This document shows positions 1 through 7,742 of a stretch of DNA of 14,867 bases, piece by piece. The position numbers and the translations under genes were made by a program. Under the pieces are notes generated by a model. It was not told the origin of the DNA, made no database searches, and was given only the letters and a program-made list of their open reading frames with translations. The stretch is taken from contig JARFQC010000072.1 in NCBI GenBank assembly GCA_029287965.1, positions 1-14,867 on the forward strand, given 5' to 3'. The stretch's first letter is position 1. Each line of letters starts with the position of its first letter. The DNA comes from Arenicellales bacterium. Its GTDB lineage: Bacteria; Pseudomonadota; Gammaproteobacteria; BMS3Bbin11.

Positions 1-1809
1 GACCATCAGCAGACCCCGGTCGTTGATATCGCGTATCAGTCTGCCGGCACCCTGGCGCAGTGCCACAACGGCCTGCGGGAGCTGATGCTGCATGAAGGGA
101 TTCTGGCCGTTTTCCTTCATCAGGCGTGAACGCGCCTGCAACACGGGATCATCCGGTGCGGCAAACGGCAGCTTATCGATGATGACGGCCGACAGGGCCT
201 GTCCTTTTACATCCACCCCTTCCCAGAAACTTCCTGTGCCGAGCAGGACGGCGTTGCCGGCTTCACGAAAGGCCTGCAGCAGTGCCTGCCTGGGCTGCTC
301 ACCCTGGATCAGCAACGGGTAGTCAAGCTCTCCCTCCAGCAGCCTGGCCGCTTCATTGAGTGCCTGGAAACTGGTAAAGAGCAGGAACGCCCTGCCAGCG
401 GTGATCTCGAGTACTTTGCGCGCCTCTTCTACCACGCGCTCCGTATGCAGGCGTTGATTCGGCATAGGCAGGTCTTCGGGCAGATAGAACAATCCCTGTT
501 CTGCATAATTGAATGGACTGGCCCAGATACCGGTCTGTGCTTCTTCAAGACCAAGCTGGCGCTGGAAGTGGGTAAATTTATCTGCCACGGCCAGTGTCGC
601 CGAGGTCATGATGAATGACCGCTCGCCTTCATGGATCAACTCACGAAACCTGTCTGCCACATTGAGTGGTGTGGCATGCAGCCTGAAGCCTGTTCGGCTG
701 GTTTCAAACCAGCGCACGACAGATTCCATGTCCTCATCCGTCTGTTGCTTCAGCCTGTCAATCATCAATCTTGCCCTGTCGCTGCACTGCGCCAGGCGTT
801 CCCCGCAGGCGGCAGCCTGCTGCAAGATTTCAGACAGGGATCCGATATCTTCTCTCAGTGCCGCCAGCGCTGATGCAAATGCCCGGTCCTGCTGCAGTTC
901 TGACCAGCTGCCACGTCGTACCTCGACACCCATTGCCAGCCTGCACTCGCGTGCCCTGGTCTCGCAGATATCAACGAGACGCTCCATCTCACTGATACCG
1001 CTTTTTTCGGTTGACTCGGCAATGCGCACGTCGCGGCACAACTCGAGCAGCTGGTGCTGGCTGACAACACTGCTGAAAAACATGCTCGCCGTTTCGGGCA
1101 GCTGATGCGCCTCGTCGAAGATGACCACATCAACGCCCGGCAGCAGCTGGCCAAACCCTTCCTCGCGTAACACCAGGTCGGCCAGGAAAAGATGGTGATT
1201 GACGACCAGTACGTCCGCGTCGAGCGCATCCTTGCGTGCCGCATTGACGTGACACCTGTCGTAGTCATCACACTTGCTGCCGAGGCAGTTGTCCGGTGTT
1301 GACGTCACGTCCGGCCACACCATTGATTGCTCAGGTACACCGGTTACTTCGGAAATATCACCGCTGCGGGTCATGATGGCCCACTGTGCGACCCGGTTCA
1401 GGTCTCTTGCCGGGTAGCTGCCTCTCGGCATGGTGCCGCTCCTGGCCATATCGAGACGCTGGCGGCACAGGTAATTGGAGCGTCCTTTCAGGATGGCCAT
1501 GGTCGCGGGTATTTCCAGCGCCTTCCTGACCAGCGGAAGATCGTGCTGGTAGAGCTGATCCTGCAGATGACGGGTACCGGTAGATATGATAATCCGCTTA
1601 CCGGATTTGAGCGCCGGGACGAGGTAGGCCAGGGTCTTGCCGGTACCCGTACCGGACTCAGCGATGAGTGTTTCATTTTTATCGATCGCCTGTTCGATGC
1701 GGGCCGACATCTGCTGCTGGCTGTCACGCGGTTGGTAGCCGTCCAGCAAGCTGGCAAACGGTCCGTCCTTGCCTAGCAGGCTGATTGAATCGGGATACTC
1801 GGAGGTCAT
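1..1809 (-). CDS. yoaA: ATP-dependent DNA helicase, YoaA/DinG family (C-terminus cut by window edge)
   Basis: This is a superfamily 2, XPD-like iron-sulfur helicase that unwinds DNA during repair or recovery of stalled forks; E. coli YoaA works with the HolC (chi) clamp-loader subunit. The frame is open from an ATG at 1809 to the left edge, giving 603 residues. Visible motifs in order: Walker A ESGTGTGKT (51-59); four cysteines C115, C175, C180 and C186 with the spacing expected for the Fe-S cluster; DEAH box at 232-235 within VVIFDEAHQLPE; FWEGVD at 528-533; and motif VI QGAGRLIR at 586-593. E. coli YoaA is about 636 residues, so only some 30-40 residues are missing. The length favours YoaA over the longer DinG. 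The gene lies 123 bp downstream of rmlD on the same strand and shows no functional link to it. Family is certain; the YoaA subtype is likely. Confidence 0.93.
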   Translation of the reverse strand, partial: MTSEYPDSISLLGKDGPFASLLDGYQPRDSQQQMSARIEQAIDKNETLIAESGTGTGKTLAYLVPALKSGKRIIISTGTRHLQDQLYQHDLPLVRKALEIPATMAILKGRSNYLCRQRLDMARSGTMPRGSYPARDLNRVAQWAIMTRSGDISEVTGVPEQSMVWPDVTSTPDNCLGSKCDDYDRCHVNAARKDALDADVLVVNHHLFLADLVLREEGFGQLLPGVDVVIFDEAHQLPETASMFFSSVVSQHQLLELCRDVRIAESTEKSGISEMERLVDICETRARECRLAMGVEVRRGSWSELQQDRAFASALAALREDIGSLSEILQQAAACGERLAQCSDRARLMIDRLKQQTDEDMESVVRWFETSRTGFRLHATPLNVADRFRELIHEGERSFIMTSATLAVADKFTHFQRQLGLEEAQTGIWASPFNYAEQGLFYLPEDLPMPNQRLHTERVVEEARKVLEITAGRAFLLFTSFQALNEAARLLEGELDYPLLIQGEQPRQALLQAFREAGNAVLLGTGSFWEGVDVKGQALSAVIIDKLPFAAPDDPVLQARSRLMKENGQNPFMQHQLPQAVVALRQGAGRLIRDINDRGLLMV

Positions 1810-1932
1810 GCTAAAGCCCTGGTGTGTGAAGCCTGCAGGCTGCGATGCCTGCTCAAGCCGGGTGCAGATGCGGCAGGATTGCGGTCTGTACCCAATTTAT
1901 GCAGCAGACCATCTCGACCGGAACTGAACGGG
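1810..1932. other. Intergenic gap between rmlD and the helicase gene
   Basis: This 123-bp spacer lies after the rmlD stop codon and before the helicase start. It contains a 10-bp palindrome GCCTGCAGGC at 1831-1840 and a 6-bp inverted repeat (GGTCTG 1883-1888, CAGACC 1905-1910). I see no T-rich terminator and no convincing promoter, so the helicase may be read through from rmlCD or have its own weak promoter. Confidence 0.4.
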
Positions 1933-2799
1933 CTACTGCCCAGTCATACACGTATCGAGGGCATCCTCCCAGTCTGGCAGACGGATACCGAAGACCCTGT
2001 CCAGCTTGTCTCCGCAGAGTACCGAGTAGGCCGGGCGAGCAGCTGGTGTCGGATAATCGGCCGTGGTGATATCGGTGACTCGTGTATCACTGTCATTGCT
2101 CGCTGCGATAATGGCACGTGCAAACCCGGCCCAGCTGGTTTCACCTTCGCAGGTCATGTGATAAACGCCCCGCACTTCAGCAGGAAAACCGTCATGTTCA
2201 ACGAAATACTCGATCAGTCGTATCGTTGCATCAGTCAGGGCCAGGGTAGACGTCGGACTGCCGACCTGGTCTGCCACGATGGTCAGCTCATCACGCTCTG
2301 CAGCCAGCCGCAGCATGGTCTTGAGGAAGTTGTGGCCGTGCAGTGAGTAGACCCACGCAGTGCGCAGAATCAGCGCGCTGGCGCCGCTATTTAATACCGC
2401 GTTTTCGCCATCCAGTTTGGTTCTACCGTATACCGACTGCGGATTGGTCGGATCATCTTCCTTGTAGGGTGATGATGCATTGCCGTCGAAAACATAATCC
2501 GTTGAATAATGTATCAGGCCTGCTCCCAGTTCACTGGCGCATTCCGCGACGACACCCGGTGCGCCGGCATTTACACGTGCGGCGGCTTGCGGCTCTGACT
2601 CGGCCTTGTCCACGGCGGTATAGGCCGCGGCATTGATAATCAGGTCGGGTGCAATCTCGAGTATGCGACGACGTGTGACTGACGCATCGGCAAGGTCGAT
2701 GCCGTCGTGGTCATAAGCCTCAACGTCACCGAAACGAGCAAGCTGAGGGAGCAGTGTCGTGCCCAGCTGGCCGCGACTGCCGAGCAACAGAATCTTCAT
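1933..2799 (-). CDS. rmlD: dTDP-4-dehydrorhamnose reductase RmlD
   Basis: RmlD performs the last step of dTDP-L-rhamnose synthesis: NAD(P)H-dependent reduction of dTDP-4-dehydro-L-rhamnose in the cytoplasm. The product feeds O-antigen or other surface polysaccharides. The 288-residue protein has the normal family length. The N-terminal Rossmann motif GSRGQLG is at residues 7-13, the NAAAYTAVDKAE segment at 56-67, STDYVFDG at 99-106, and the catalytic pair YxxxK at Y124 and K128 within VYGRTK. The ATG at 2799 overlaps the rmlC TGA stop by one base (TGATG), so the two genes are translationally coupled. The glucose-1-phosphate thymidylyltransferase (rmlA) and dehydratase (rmlB) needed upstream in the pathway are not in this window. 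Confidence 0.96.
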   Translation of the reverse strand: MKILLLGSRGQLGTTLLPQLARFGDVEAYDHDGIDLADASVTRRRILEIAPDLIINAAAYTAVDKAESEPQAAARVNAGAPGVVAECASELGAGLIHYSTDYVFDGNASSPYKEDDPTNPQSVYGRTKLDGENAVLNSGASALILRTAWVYSLHGHNFLKTMLRLAAERDELTIVADQVGSPTSTLALTDATIRLIEYFVEHDGFPAEVRGVYHMTCEGETSWAGFARAIIAASNDSDTRVTDITTADYPTPAARPAYSVLCGDKLDRVFGIRLPDWEDALDTCMTGQ

Positions 2800-3335
2800 C
2801 AGCTAAGATCGAGATCTTTCAGAAATGGAGCGTTGCGGTCTTTCTCGGATACCACGGGATTTTCTATCGGCCATTCGACGCCGATATCGGGATCATCCCA
2901 GCGGATGCCGGCGTCCTCACTCGGTACGTACAGCGACGTGCATTTATAGGTCACTTCGGCATCGTCGCTCAGGACACAGAAGCCATGCGCGTAGCCGGGT
3001 GGTATATACAGCTGCTGCTTGTTTTCCTCGCTGAGGATGACGCCGTACCACTGGCGAAAGGTGGCGGACTCGGGACGTATGTCGACGGCGACGTCATAGA
3101 TTTCGCCGCGCATGCAGCGCACCAGCTTGCCCTGCCAGGTCGGATACTGGTAATGCAACCCGCGGAGTACACCCTTGCCGGAACGTGAATGATTGTCCTG
3201 GACGAATTGTGTCGGCAGGCCGTTCAGTTCGTATTCACGGGCATTGAAGTTTTCAAGAAAAAATCCACGCTCGTCCTCGAACACACGGGGCACAATCAAG
3301 CGCACACCTTTTAGATGGGTGTCGTGAACTTCCAC
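2799..3335 (-). CDS. rmlC: dTDP-4-dehydrorhamnose 3,5-epimerase RmlC
   Basis: RmlC is a cupin enzyme that epimerises dTDP-4-keto-6-deoxy-glucose at C3 and C5 to give dTDP-4-dehydro-L-rhamnose, the substrate of RmlD. The protein has 178 residues, the usual length. Family landmarks are FEDERGFFLENF (19-30), VLRGLHYQ with the likely catalytic base H61, the WQGKLVRC segment (67-74), IPPGYAHGF (111-119) and the conserved tyrosine Y130. Translation starts at a GTG codon, supported by an AGGAG ribosome binding site 8 nt upstream. It is the first gene of the rmlC-rmlD pair and follows the TonB-operon TPR gene after 157 bp. Confidence 0.96.
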   Translation of the reverse strand: MEVHDTHLKGVRLIVPRVFEDERGFFLENFNAREYELNGLPTQFVQDNHSRSGKGVLRGLHYQYPTWQGKLVRCMRGEIYDVAVDIRPESATFRQWYGVILSEENKQQLYIPPGYAHGFCVLSDDAEVTYKCTSLYVPSEDAGIRWDDPDIGVEWPIENPVVSEKDRNAPFLKDLDLS

Positions 3336-3492
3336 GGAAATTTCTCCTCATTTATCTGTTGTATCCAACCTGCTAAACAGGCGGCATTTCAACTCAAGAA
3401 TACTATGAAGCCGGGGTAAAGAAAATCTTGCCGGCCCTGATCGTGCAGCCAACAGGCAGGATAAAACTGCATAGCCGGGACAGGCAAATCAG
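3336..3492. other. Intergenic gap between the Ton operon and rmlC
   Basis: This 157-bp spacer separates the TPR gene stop from the rmlC start, both on the minus strand. Any rmlC promoter must lie here or further upstream. A TTGAAA -35-like hexamer is visible on the minus strand but has no matching -10 box at a suitable distance. A small CCTG-CTAAA-CAGG hairpin is present. No stem followed by a T-run is visible, so readthrough from the Ton operon cannot be excluded. Confidence 0.4.
3344..3348 (-). promoter_or_regulatory. Ribosome binding site of rmlC (fixes GTG start)
   Basis: On the minus strand AGGAG lies 8 nt before the GTG at 3335. No ATG is better placed, so the GTG start is preferred. 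Confidence 0.7.
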
Positions 3493-4773
3493 TTATTCCT
3501 GCGACAACGCAGACTGTTCTGCCTCGATATGTCTTATCCACTGTGCCGCATCTGAACGGCTGTCCTCGTGCCGTGCAGCCGTCTGGAAATATTCACGGGC
3601 TTTATCAAAGCGGCCCATTTCGTATACCGCCATGCCGCGTAGCAGCCATGCCTTCCCCGGTTTGTCGAGACCGCCCTTCTTCAGTGCACGCTGAAGCGCC
3701 TGATCTGCCTGCTGCCATTTCTCCTGTTCTATCAGCAGGTAGGCGACACGCTGATCGATCCTGCCGTGTTCTGCAGCCTGCCCCGCGCTGTTCAATGCCT
3801 CAATCGCCTTGCTGTTTTCATGCGCGGACATATAGTAATTGCCGAGCAATTCCAGGTGCTTTCGACCAGGCTCGACTATCCCCCGCTCCAGGCCCGCTGC
3901 CAGTACCTGTGCCGCTTCGAATGGGTCGTTCAGGTAGGCATGCAGGTTTGCCAGCCTGAGTATCTCGCGTTCATCTTTCAGGTAGCCGCGCTGATAGGCG
4001 ATATCAAGGGCAGCCAGTGCCTTTGTTTCTTTCTTCAGGGTCAGGTAGACGGATGAAAGCTGCTTCCAGTAGCGTTCGTTCTCCGGCCAGCGTGCAGTCA
4101 TGATTTCCAGTGTCGCTGCCGCCTTTGCATACTGCTTTTCCCGGTAGTACATCGATGCAAGCAGCTTGTACCAGGCTTCCTGCGGGTCATCGGTCATGCT
4201 GATGGCCTTTTCCAGCGCAGGGATCGCCTTGCCGTACTGCTGATCCTGCGAATAGGCGCTGGCCAGCATCGCATAGGCATGGCCATCCGGGTTTTCCGCC
4301 GTCGAGAACCATTTTTCCAGCGTGCCAATGCCCTGCTTGTACCTGCCCTGAACGATGTAGAGCTGCGCCAGGGTGAAGGTCAGGCTCTCTTCCTGTTCGA
4401 CAGGAAGCGCCTCGAGCACCAGCACCTTTTCCAGGTATTCCGTGGCCCTGGGGTATTGCTCTTGTGCGGCATAGATGAAACCGTAGGTCTGGAAGACAAT
4501 CGCGCGCTCATAGTCACTGCGCAATTGTCTGACCAGTGGCTTCAACAACTTCAGCGCCTCAATGTATTGCTGTTCGCCGATAAGCCCGTGGATGCGGGTC
4601 AGTTTCTTGTAGGTCTGTTCGGTCATCGAGGCCGTTACCCGGCGTTTATTTTTTTCCGCACTCTTCTCCGTTGTGGCATTTTCCTGCCCAAGTACGTACT
4701 CAACGCCATAGAAACCGACCAGCAGCACGCTGAGGAACAGGGACAGAACCAGTCTGGATATCGAATTCGACAT
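3493..4773 (-). CDS. Tetratricopeptide-repeat protein of the TonB operon
   Basis: This 426-residue protein has one N-terminal hydrophobic segment (about residues 7-28, rich in L, V and F), which is a membrane anchor or uncleaved signal. The rest is tetratricopeptide-like helical repeats, clear around residues 65-82, 94-120, 131-154, 165-192, 200-225, 306-330 and 374-400. Typical repeat residues can be seen in YKLLASMYYREKQYAKAAAT and LLRGMAVYEMGRFDKAREYF. It probably faces the periplasm and acts as a scaffold for the Ton complex. This is inferred from position: its ATG lies 2 bp after the tonB stop, making it the last gene of the operon. TPR genes are common partners of TtpC-type Ton operons, but I know of no established biochemical role. 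No gene symbol is assigned. Confidence 0.85.
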   Translation of the reverse strand: MSNSISRLVLSLFLSVLLVGFYGVEYVLGQENATTEKSAEKNKRRVTASMTEQTYKKLTRIHGLIGEQQYIEALKLLKPLVRQLRSDYERAIVFQTYGFIYAAQEQYPRATEYLEKVLVLEALPVEQEESLTFTLAQLYIVQGRYKQGIGTLEKWFSTAENPDGHAYAMLASAYSQDQQYGKAIPALEKAISMTDDPQEAWYKLLASMYYREKQYAKAAATLEIMTARWPENERYWKQLSSVYLTLKKETKALAALDIAYQRGYLKDEREILRLANLHAYLNDPFEAAQVLAAGLERGIVEPGRKHLELLGNYYMSAHENSKAIEALNSAGQAAEHGRIDQRVAYLLIEQEKWQQADQALQRALKKGGLDKPGKAWLLRGMAVYEMGRFDKAREYFQTAARHEDSRSDAAQWIRHIEAEQSALSQE

Positions 4774-4775
4774 GG

Positions 4776-5414
4776 CTATTTTTCCAGGACGAAATTGATT
4801 CGCCAGGATGCACGAGTTTCCTGAGGCTCACCGCCAACGATAACGGGCTTGAACTTGTAGCGCAGAATGGTCCGCAAGGCCGCCTGGTTGAACAGCCTGC
4901 GCGGCTTGGCTTCGATCACTTTCGGGCTTTTAACCGAGCCGTCCCGGGTAACGGTAAACTCAACTATCACGTAGCCTTCCGCACGCTTCAACAGGGCATT
5001 GCGTGGATACATCGGTGCGATAGTTACCAGCGGTATCAGGCCGCCGTCCTGCTTGTTGTCGGCACGATTGAAACCGCCCATGAACGGACCGCTGCCCATG
5101 CGCAACGGCAGGTCCATCATGGGGATATCCATTTGCAATGCCTCGGGCCGTGGCTTCTCGGCTTCTTCTATTTCCAGTTTGGGTGGTGGCGGAGGATCCT
5201 TAGGCCTGGGCGGTTTCTTTTTTAGCCGCTTCTTCGTTTCTATCCTGTCATCCCGCTTCAGACGTACAAACTCGACGCCGTCTATCGTCTCGGATTTGCT
5301 GATGCCTTTCACACCCGTGGTCACGAGCAGCACCATGCCGTAAAACAATCCGATACCGATGACGACAGCCAGCGCTAACGACACGGCAGCTCTGAGGACG
5401 GGCAGATTATTCAT
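4776..5414 (-). CDS. tonB: Energy transducer TonB (TonB2-type)
   Basis: TonB spans the periplasm and transmits energy from the ExbB-ExbD motor to outer-membrane receptors. The 212-residue protein has the canonical three parts. There is one N-terminal transmembrane helix (about 8-33). A basic, proline-rich spacer follows, with KKRLKKKPPRPK at 61-72 and PPPPPK at 74-79. The C-terminal TonB domain starts near residue 128, with YPRNALLKRAEGYVIVEF at 136-153, the FNQAALRTILRYKFKP stretch at 175-190, and WRINFVLEK at the end. The spacer is short, as in the TonB2 proteins of Vibrio-type systems, which work with a TtpC partner. The gene starts 20 bp after exbD and ends 2 bp before the TPR gene. Confidence 0.95.
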   Translation of the reverse strand: MNNLPVLRAAVSLALAVVIGIGLFYGMVLLVTTGVKGISKSETIDGVEFVRLKRDDRIETKKRLKKKPPRPKDPPPPPKLEIEEAEKPRPEALQMDIPMMDLPLRMGSGPFMGGFNRADNKQDGGLIPLVTIAPMYPRNALLKRAEGYVIVEFTVTRDGSVKSPKVIEAKPRRLFNQAALRTILRYKFKPVIVGGEPQETRASWRINFVLEK

Positions 5415-5434
5415 CGTCCGGCGCTTGACCCGGG

Positions 5435-5842
5435 TCAGTCCGTATCAGTCCTGGCGGCAATCGATACGTTCTGCACACCGGCAAGACGCGCCTGGTCCAT
5501 TACCTGTATGAGCGTATCGGTTTTCGACTCCTTGTCGGCCGTAATGACAACACTGCCTTCCGGGTTCTCCGCATGGGCGCGTTCAACATTGGCCCGTACA
5601 CTGCGAACATCAATTTTGCGTTTATTCATCCAGATTTCGCCGTTGGCATTGATGGCGATCAGGATGTTGCCACGCTCCTTCTTCTCCGCCGTATCTGCAC
5701 TGGGTCGATTGACGTCAATGCCGGTTTCCTTGATGAAAGACGTCGTGACAATAAAGAATATGAGCATGATAAACACCACGTCCAGCATCGGCGTGATGTT
5801 GATTTCTACTTCTTCATCCTTGTGGGCATGTCTGCGTCGCAT
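5435..5842 (-). CDS. exbD: Biopolymer transport protein ExbD (TonB2-type)
   Basis: ExbD is the proton-channel partner of ExbB in the inner membrane and couples the proton-motive force to TonB. The protein has 135 residues, with a short cytoplasmic N-terminus rich in basic and acidic residues, then one transmembrane helix at about 19-37. The essential aspartate is D21 in NITPMLDVVFIMLIFF, followed by a periplasmic domain that includes GEIWMNKRKID and SVVITADKES. The ATG at 5842 is 12 bp after the exbB stop, and tonB begins 20 bp downstream. Length and motif order are normal for the family. Confidence 0.96.
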   Translation of the reverse strand: MRRRHAHKDEEVEINITPMLDVVFIMLIFFIVTTSFIKETGIDVNRPSADTAEKKERGNILIAINANGEIWMNKRKIDVRSVRANVERAHAENPEGSVVITADKESKTDTLIQVMDQARLAGVQNVSIAARTDTD

Positions 5843-5854
5843 TGCTTTCCCCTG

Positions 5855-6382
5855 CTACAGTGCCATACAGTCGGCAAGCTTCTGCCGTTCTGTCTTCGCT
5901 TTAGCTTCCAGGCGAGCCATGACGATCAGCCCGGATAGCGCCACCACCAGTCCTGACATGGTGGGAATGGTGGCCCGCGATATACCTTCCGCCATGCCGC
6001 GTGCATTGCCGGTACCTGTTACGGCCATGACATCGAACACGTGCACCATGCCGGTTACCGTACCGACCAGCCCGAGTAGCGGGCAGACGGCAATCAATGT
6101 CTTGATCAGCAGCAGGTATTGCGAAGCATCGTTGCGGACTTCGGAAATCATTGCACGACGTATTTTGTGCGCATGCCACGAGCTGTGATCGCTGCGCGCG
6201 TTCCAGCTGGCAGCCGTTTGCTTCACCCGGTCGGGCAATACCAGGCGAAAGTAGGACAGTCGTTCCAGTATAAACGCCCACATCACGATAGCCACGACGA
6301 GTATGGCCCAGAGCACCGGGCCTCCGGCATACATGAAATCCTGCAGCGCGATAAATGGCGCCTCAAGGTACTCTTCAAACAT
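5855..6382 (-). CDS. exbB: MotA/TolQ/ExbB proton channel protein, ExbB2-type
   Basis: This inner-membrane protein forms the pentameric channel around ExbD. From the ATG at 6382 it is 175 residues long and starts MFEEYLEAPF. It has three transmembrane helices at about 20-40, 90-118 and 137-157, with the family core PLLGLVGTVTGMVHVF at 101-116 and the glycine-rich GISRATIPTMSGLVVA at 133-148. The frame stays open upstream to 6460, but those extra residues are polar and lie inside the preceding gene, so the shorter start is preferred. The gene overlaps the end of the TtpC-like gene by 8 bp (6375-6382). It is the second of two MotA/TolQ/ExbB-domain proteins in the operon. It is shorter than E. 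coli ExbB, as is usual for ExbB2. Confidence 0.94.
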   Translation of the reverse strand: MFEEYLEAPFIALQDFMYAGGPVLWAILVVAIVMWAFILERLSYFRLVLPDRVKQTAASWNARSDHSSWHAHKIRRAMISEVRNDASQYLLLIKTLIAVCPLLGLVGTVTGMVHVFDVMAVTGTGNARGMAEGISRATIPTMSGLVVALSGLIVMARLEAKAKTERQKLADCMAL

Positions 6383-7742
6383 TCGCCTTTTCCGCGTGCC
6401 GCGCAACCAGCCCGATGCTTTGCTCGTCGAGCACCTGCACCAGGGCATTGGACTTGCCATTAAGATAGCTGTGCAGAAGCACCAGTGGTATGGCCACGAC
6501 CAGGCCCATTACGGTTGTGATCAGTGCAGTGGAAATACCACCCGCCATCAACTTGGGATCACCGGTGCCGAACAAGGTAATTGCCTGGAAGGTTTGTATC
6601 ATCCCGGTAACGGTCCCGAGCAACCCGAGCAACGGTGCAATCGCAGCCAGTATCTTGATGAAACTCAGGCCATACTCGATACGCGGCGTTTCCTTGAGGA
6701 TGGCCTCATCGAGTTTCAGTTCCAGGGTTTCCGTATCCTGCTCCTGGTCATCAAAATAGGTTTTCATCACCCTTCCGAGCGGGTTGCCTTCATTCGGCTC
6801 GCTGGATTTCAGCTGCTTTCGAATAGCCCTGCCGATGCGAGTCAGCACGACGAATCGCCATATCACGATCAGCAGCCCTGCTCCTCCCAGGACCAGGATG
6901 ATGATGCCAATTACACCACCTTGCTGAATACGTTCCAGGTATGACGGTGCCTGGACCAGCAATGCCATGATGGCACCGCGTGATGGATCGACTGCCATCG
7001 CAACCATTCCGGTATCCGCAGCCTCGAGGTCACTTGCCATGGACTGGAAGCGTCCCGCGGGCTGCCTGCCGAGCTCAACCAGCCTGCCCGTTTCCGGTAG
7101 ATAATTGAGGAACTTTCCACCAGTTACCGCGGTGAAGACGCCGACCCGTGTAACAGGCTGCACCTCTTCCTTGCCATCGACATTGATAGTGCTCGCGTCG
7201 TAAGTCACGACCTTGCCCGATTCGATCATCTCTTCGAGCAGCAGCTTCCACAACTTATCCAGCTCTTCCGTAACCGGGAGCTCCTTGCGTTCAGCCAGTT
7301 CAGAAAGGAAGAGAGAGCGATCCGGTATCTGCGATGAGACGAGAGATGACTCGAGTGATCCTCTCGCATCACCGGCAACCAGGCGTACGATGCCGAACAT
7401 TTCCCCCAGCGCACCCATGCGTTCTGTCAGCTTGTCATCCAGTTCGACCAGTTTCACTTCGTTATCGTCATACAGAGCCTTGAGTTCATCGCTGCGCGCT
7501 TCTGTGTCCTCCATTTCCTTTTTGGCCTCGGCCAGCAGCCTCGCCTGTTCAGCCCTGTTGTCTTTGAACCGCTTAAGCCGCTGTGTATTTTCCTCGCTCT
7601 CAATACCCCGGGTTTTTCTGACATCCTGCAGCAGCTGATCAAGGGCCTTGTAAGCGGATTCCTTTGAATATTCCGCTTCTGCATTTGCGAACATGGGATT
7701 CAGCGCCAGTGACAGGAACAATGCTGATAGCAAATATTTCAT
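6375..7742 (-). CDS. ttpC: TtpC-like protein: periplasmic coiled coil fused to a MotA/TolQ/ExbB domain
   Basis: This 455-residue protein resembles TtpC, which Vibrio TonB2 systems require in addition to ExbB2, ExbD2 and TonB2. A signal peptide (MKYLLSALFLSLALNPMFANA, likely cut after A21) is followed by a charged coiled coil at about 50-110, then a periplasmic domain to about 270. Next come transmembrane segments at about 276-300, 360-384 and 406-426. The proton-channel core is PLLGLLGTVTGMIQTF (370-385) and GGISTALITTVMGLVVAIPL (401-420). Its ATG overlaps the DUF3450 stop by 4 bp (ATGA), and its end overlaps exbB by 8 bp. How TtpC contributes to energy transfer is not settled; the coiled coil suggests contact with periplasmic partners such as the DUF3450 protein. 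Confidence 0.92.
   Translation of the reverse strand: MKYLLSALFLSLALNPMFANAEAEYSKESAYKALDQLLQDVRKTRGIESEENTQRLKRFKDNRAEQARLLAEAKKEMEDTEARSDELKALYDDNEVKLVELDDKLTERMGALGEMFGIVRLVAGDARGSLESSLVSSQIPDRSLFLSELAERKELPVTEELDKLWKLLLEEMIESGKVVTYDASTINVDGKEEVQPVTRVGVFTAVTGGKFLNYLPETGRLVELGRQPAGRFQSMASDLEAADTGMVAMAVDPSRGAIMALLVQAPSYLERIQQGGVIGIIILVLGGAGLLIVIWRFVVLTRIGRAIRKQLKSSEPNEGNPLGRVMKTYFDDQEQDTETLELKLDEAILKETPRIEYGLSFIKILAAIAPLLGLLGTVTGMIQTFQAITLFGTGDPKLMAGGISTALITTVMGLVVAIPLVLLHSYLNGKSNALVQVLDEQSIGLVARHAEKANV

Noticed and set aside
509..1105. Long plus-strand open frame opposite the helicase gene
   Set aside because: It lies wholly antisense to a gene with all its helicase motifs, and its translation is serine- and arginine-rich with no recognisable domain. 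The same applies to the minus-strand frame at 855-1271.
1883..1910. GGTCTG/CAGACC inverted repeat after rmlD as a terminator
   Set aside because: The 6-bp stem has a 16-nt loop and no following T-run, so it may be chance.
6383..6460. Longer start for exbB at 6460
   Set aside because: The extra 26 residues lie inside the TtpC-like gene in another frame and are basic and cysteine-containing. ExbB homologues begin close to the MFEEYLEAPF methionine.
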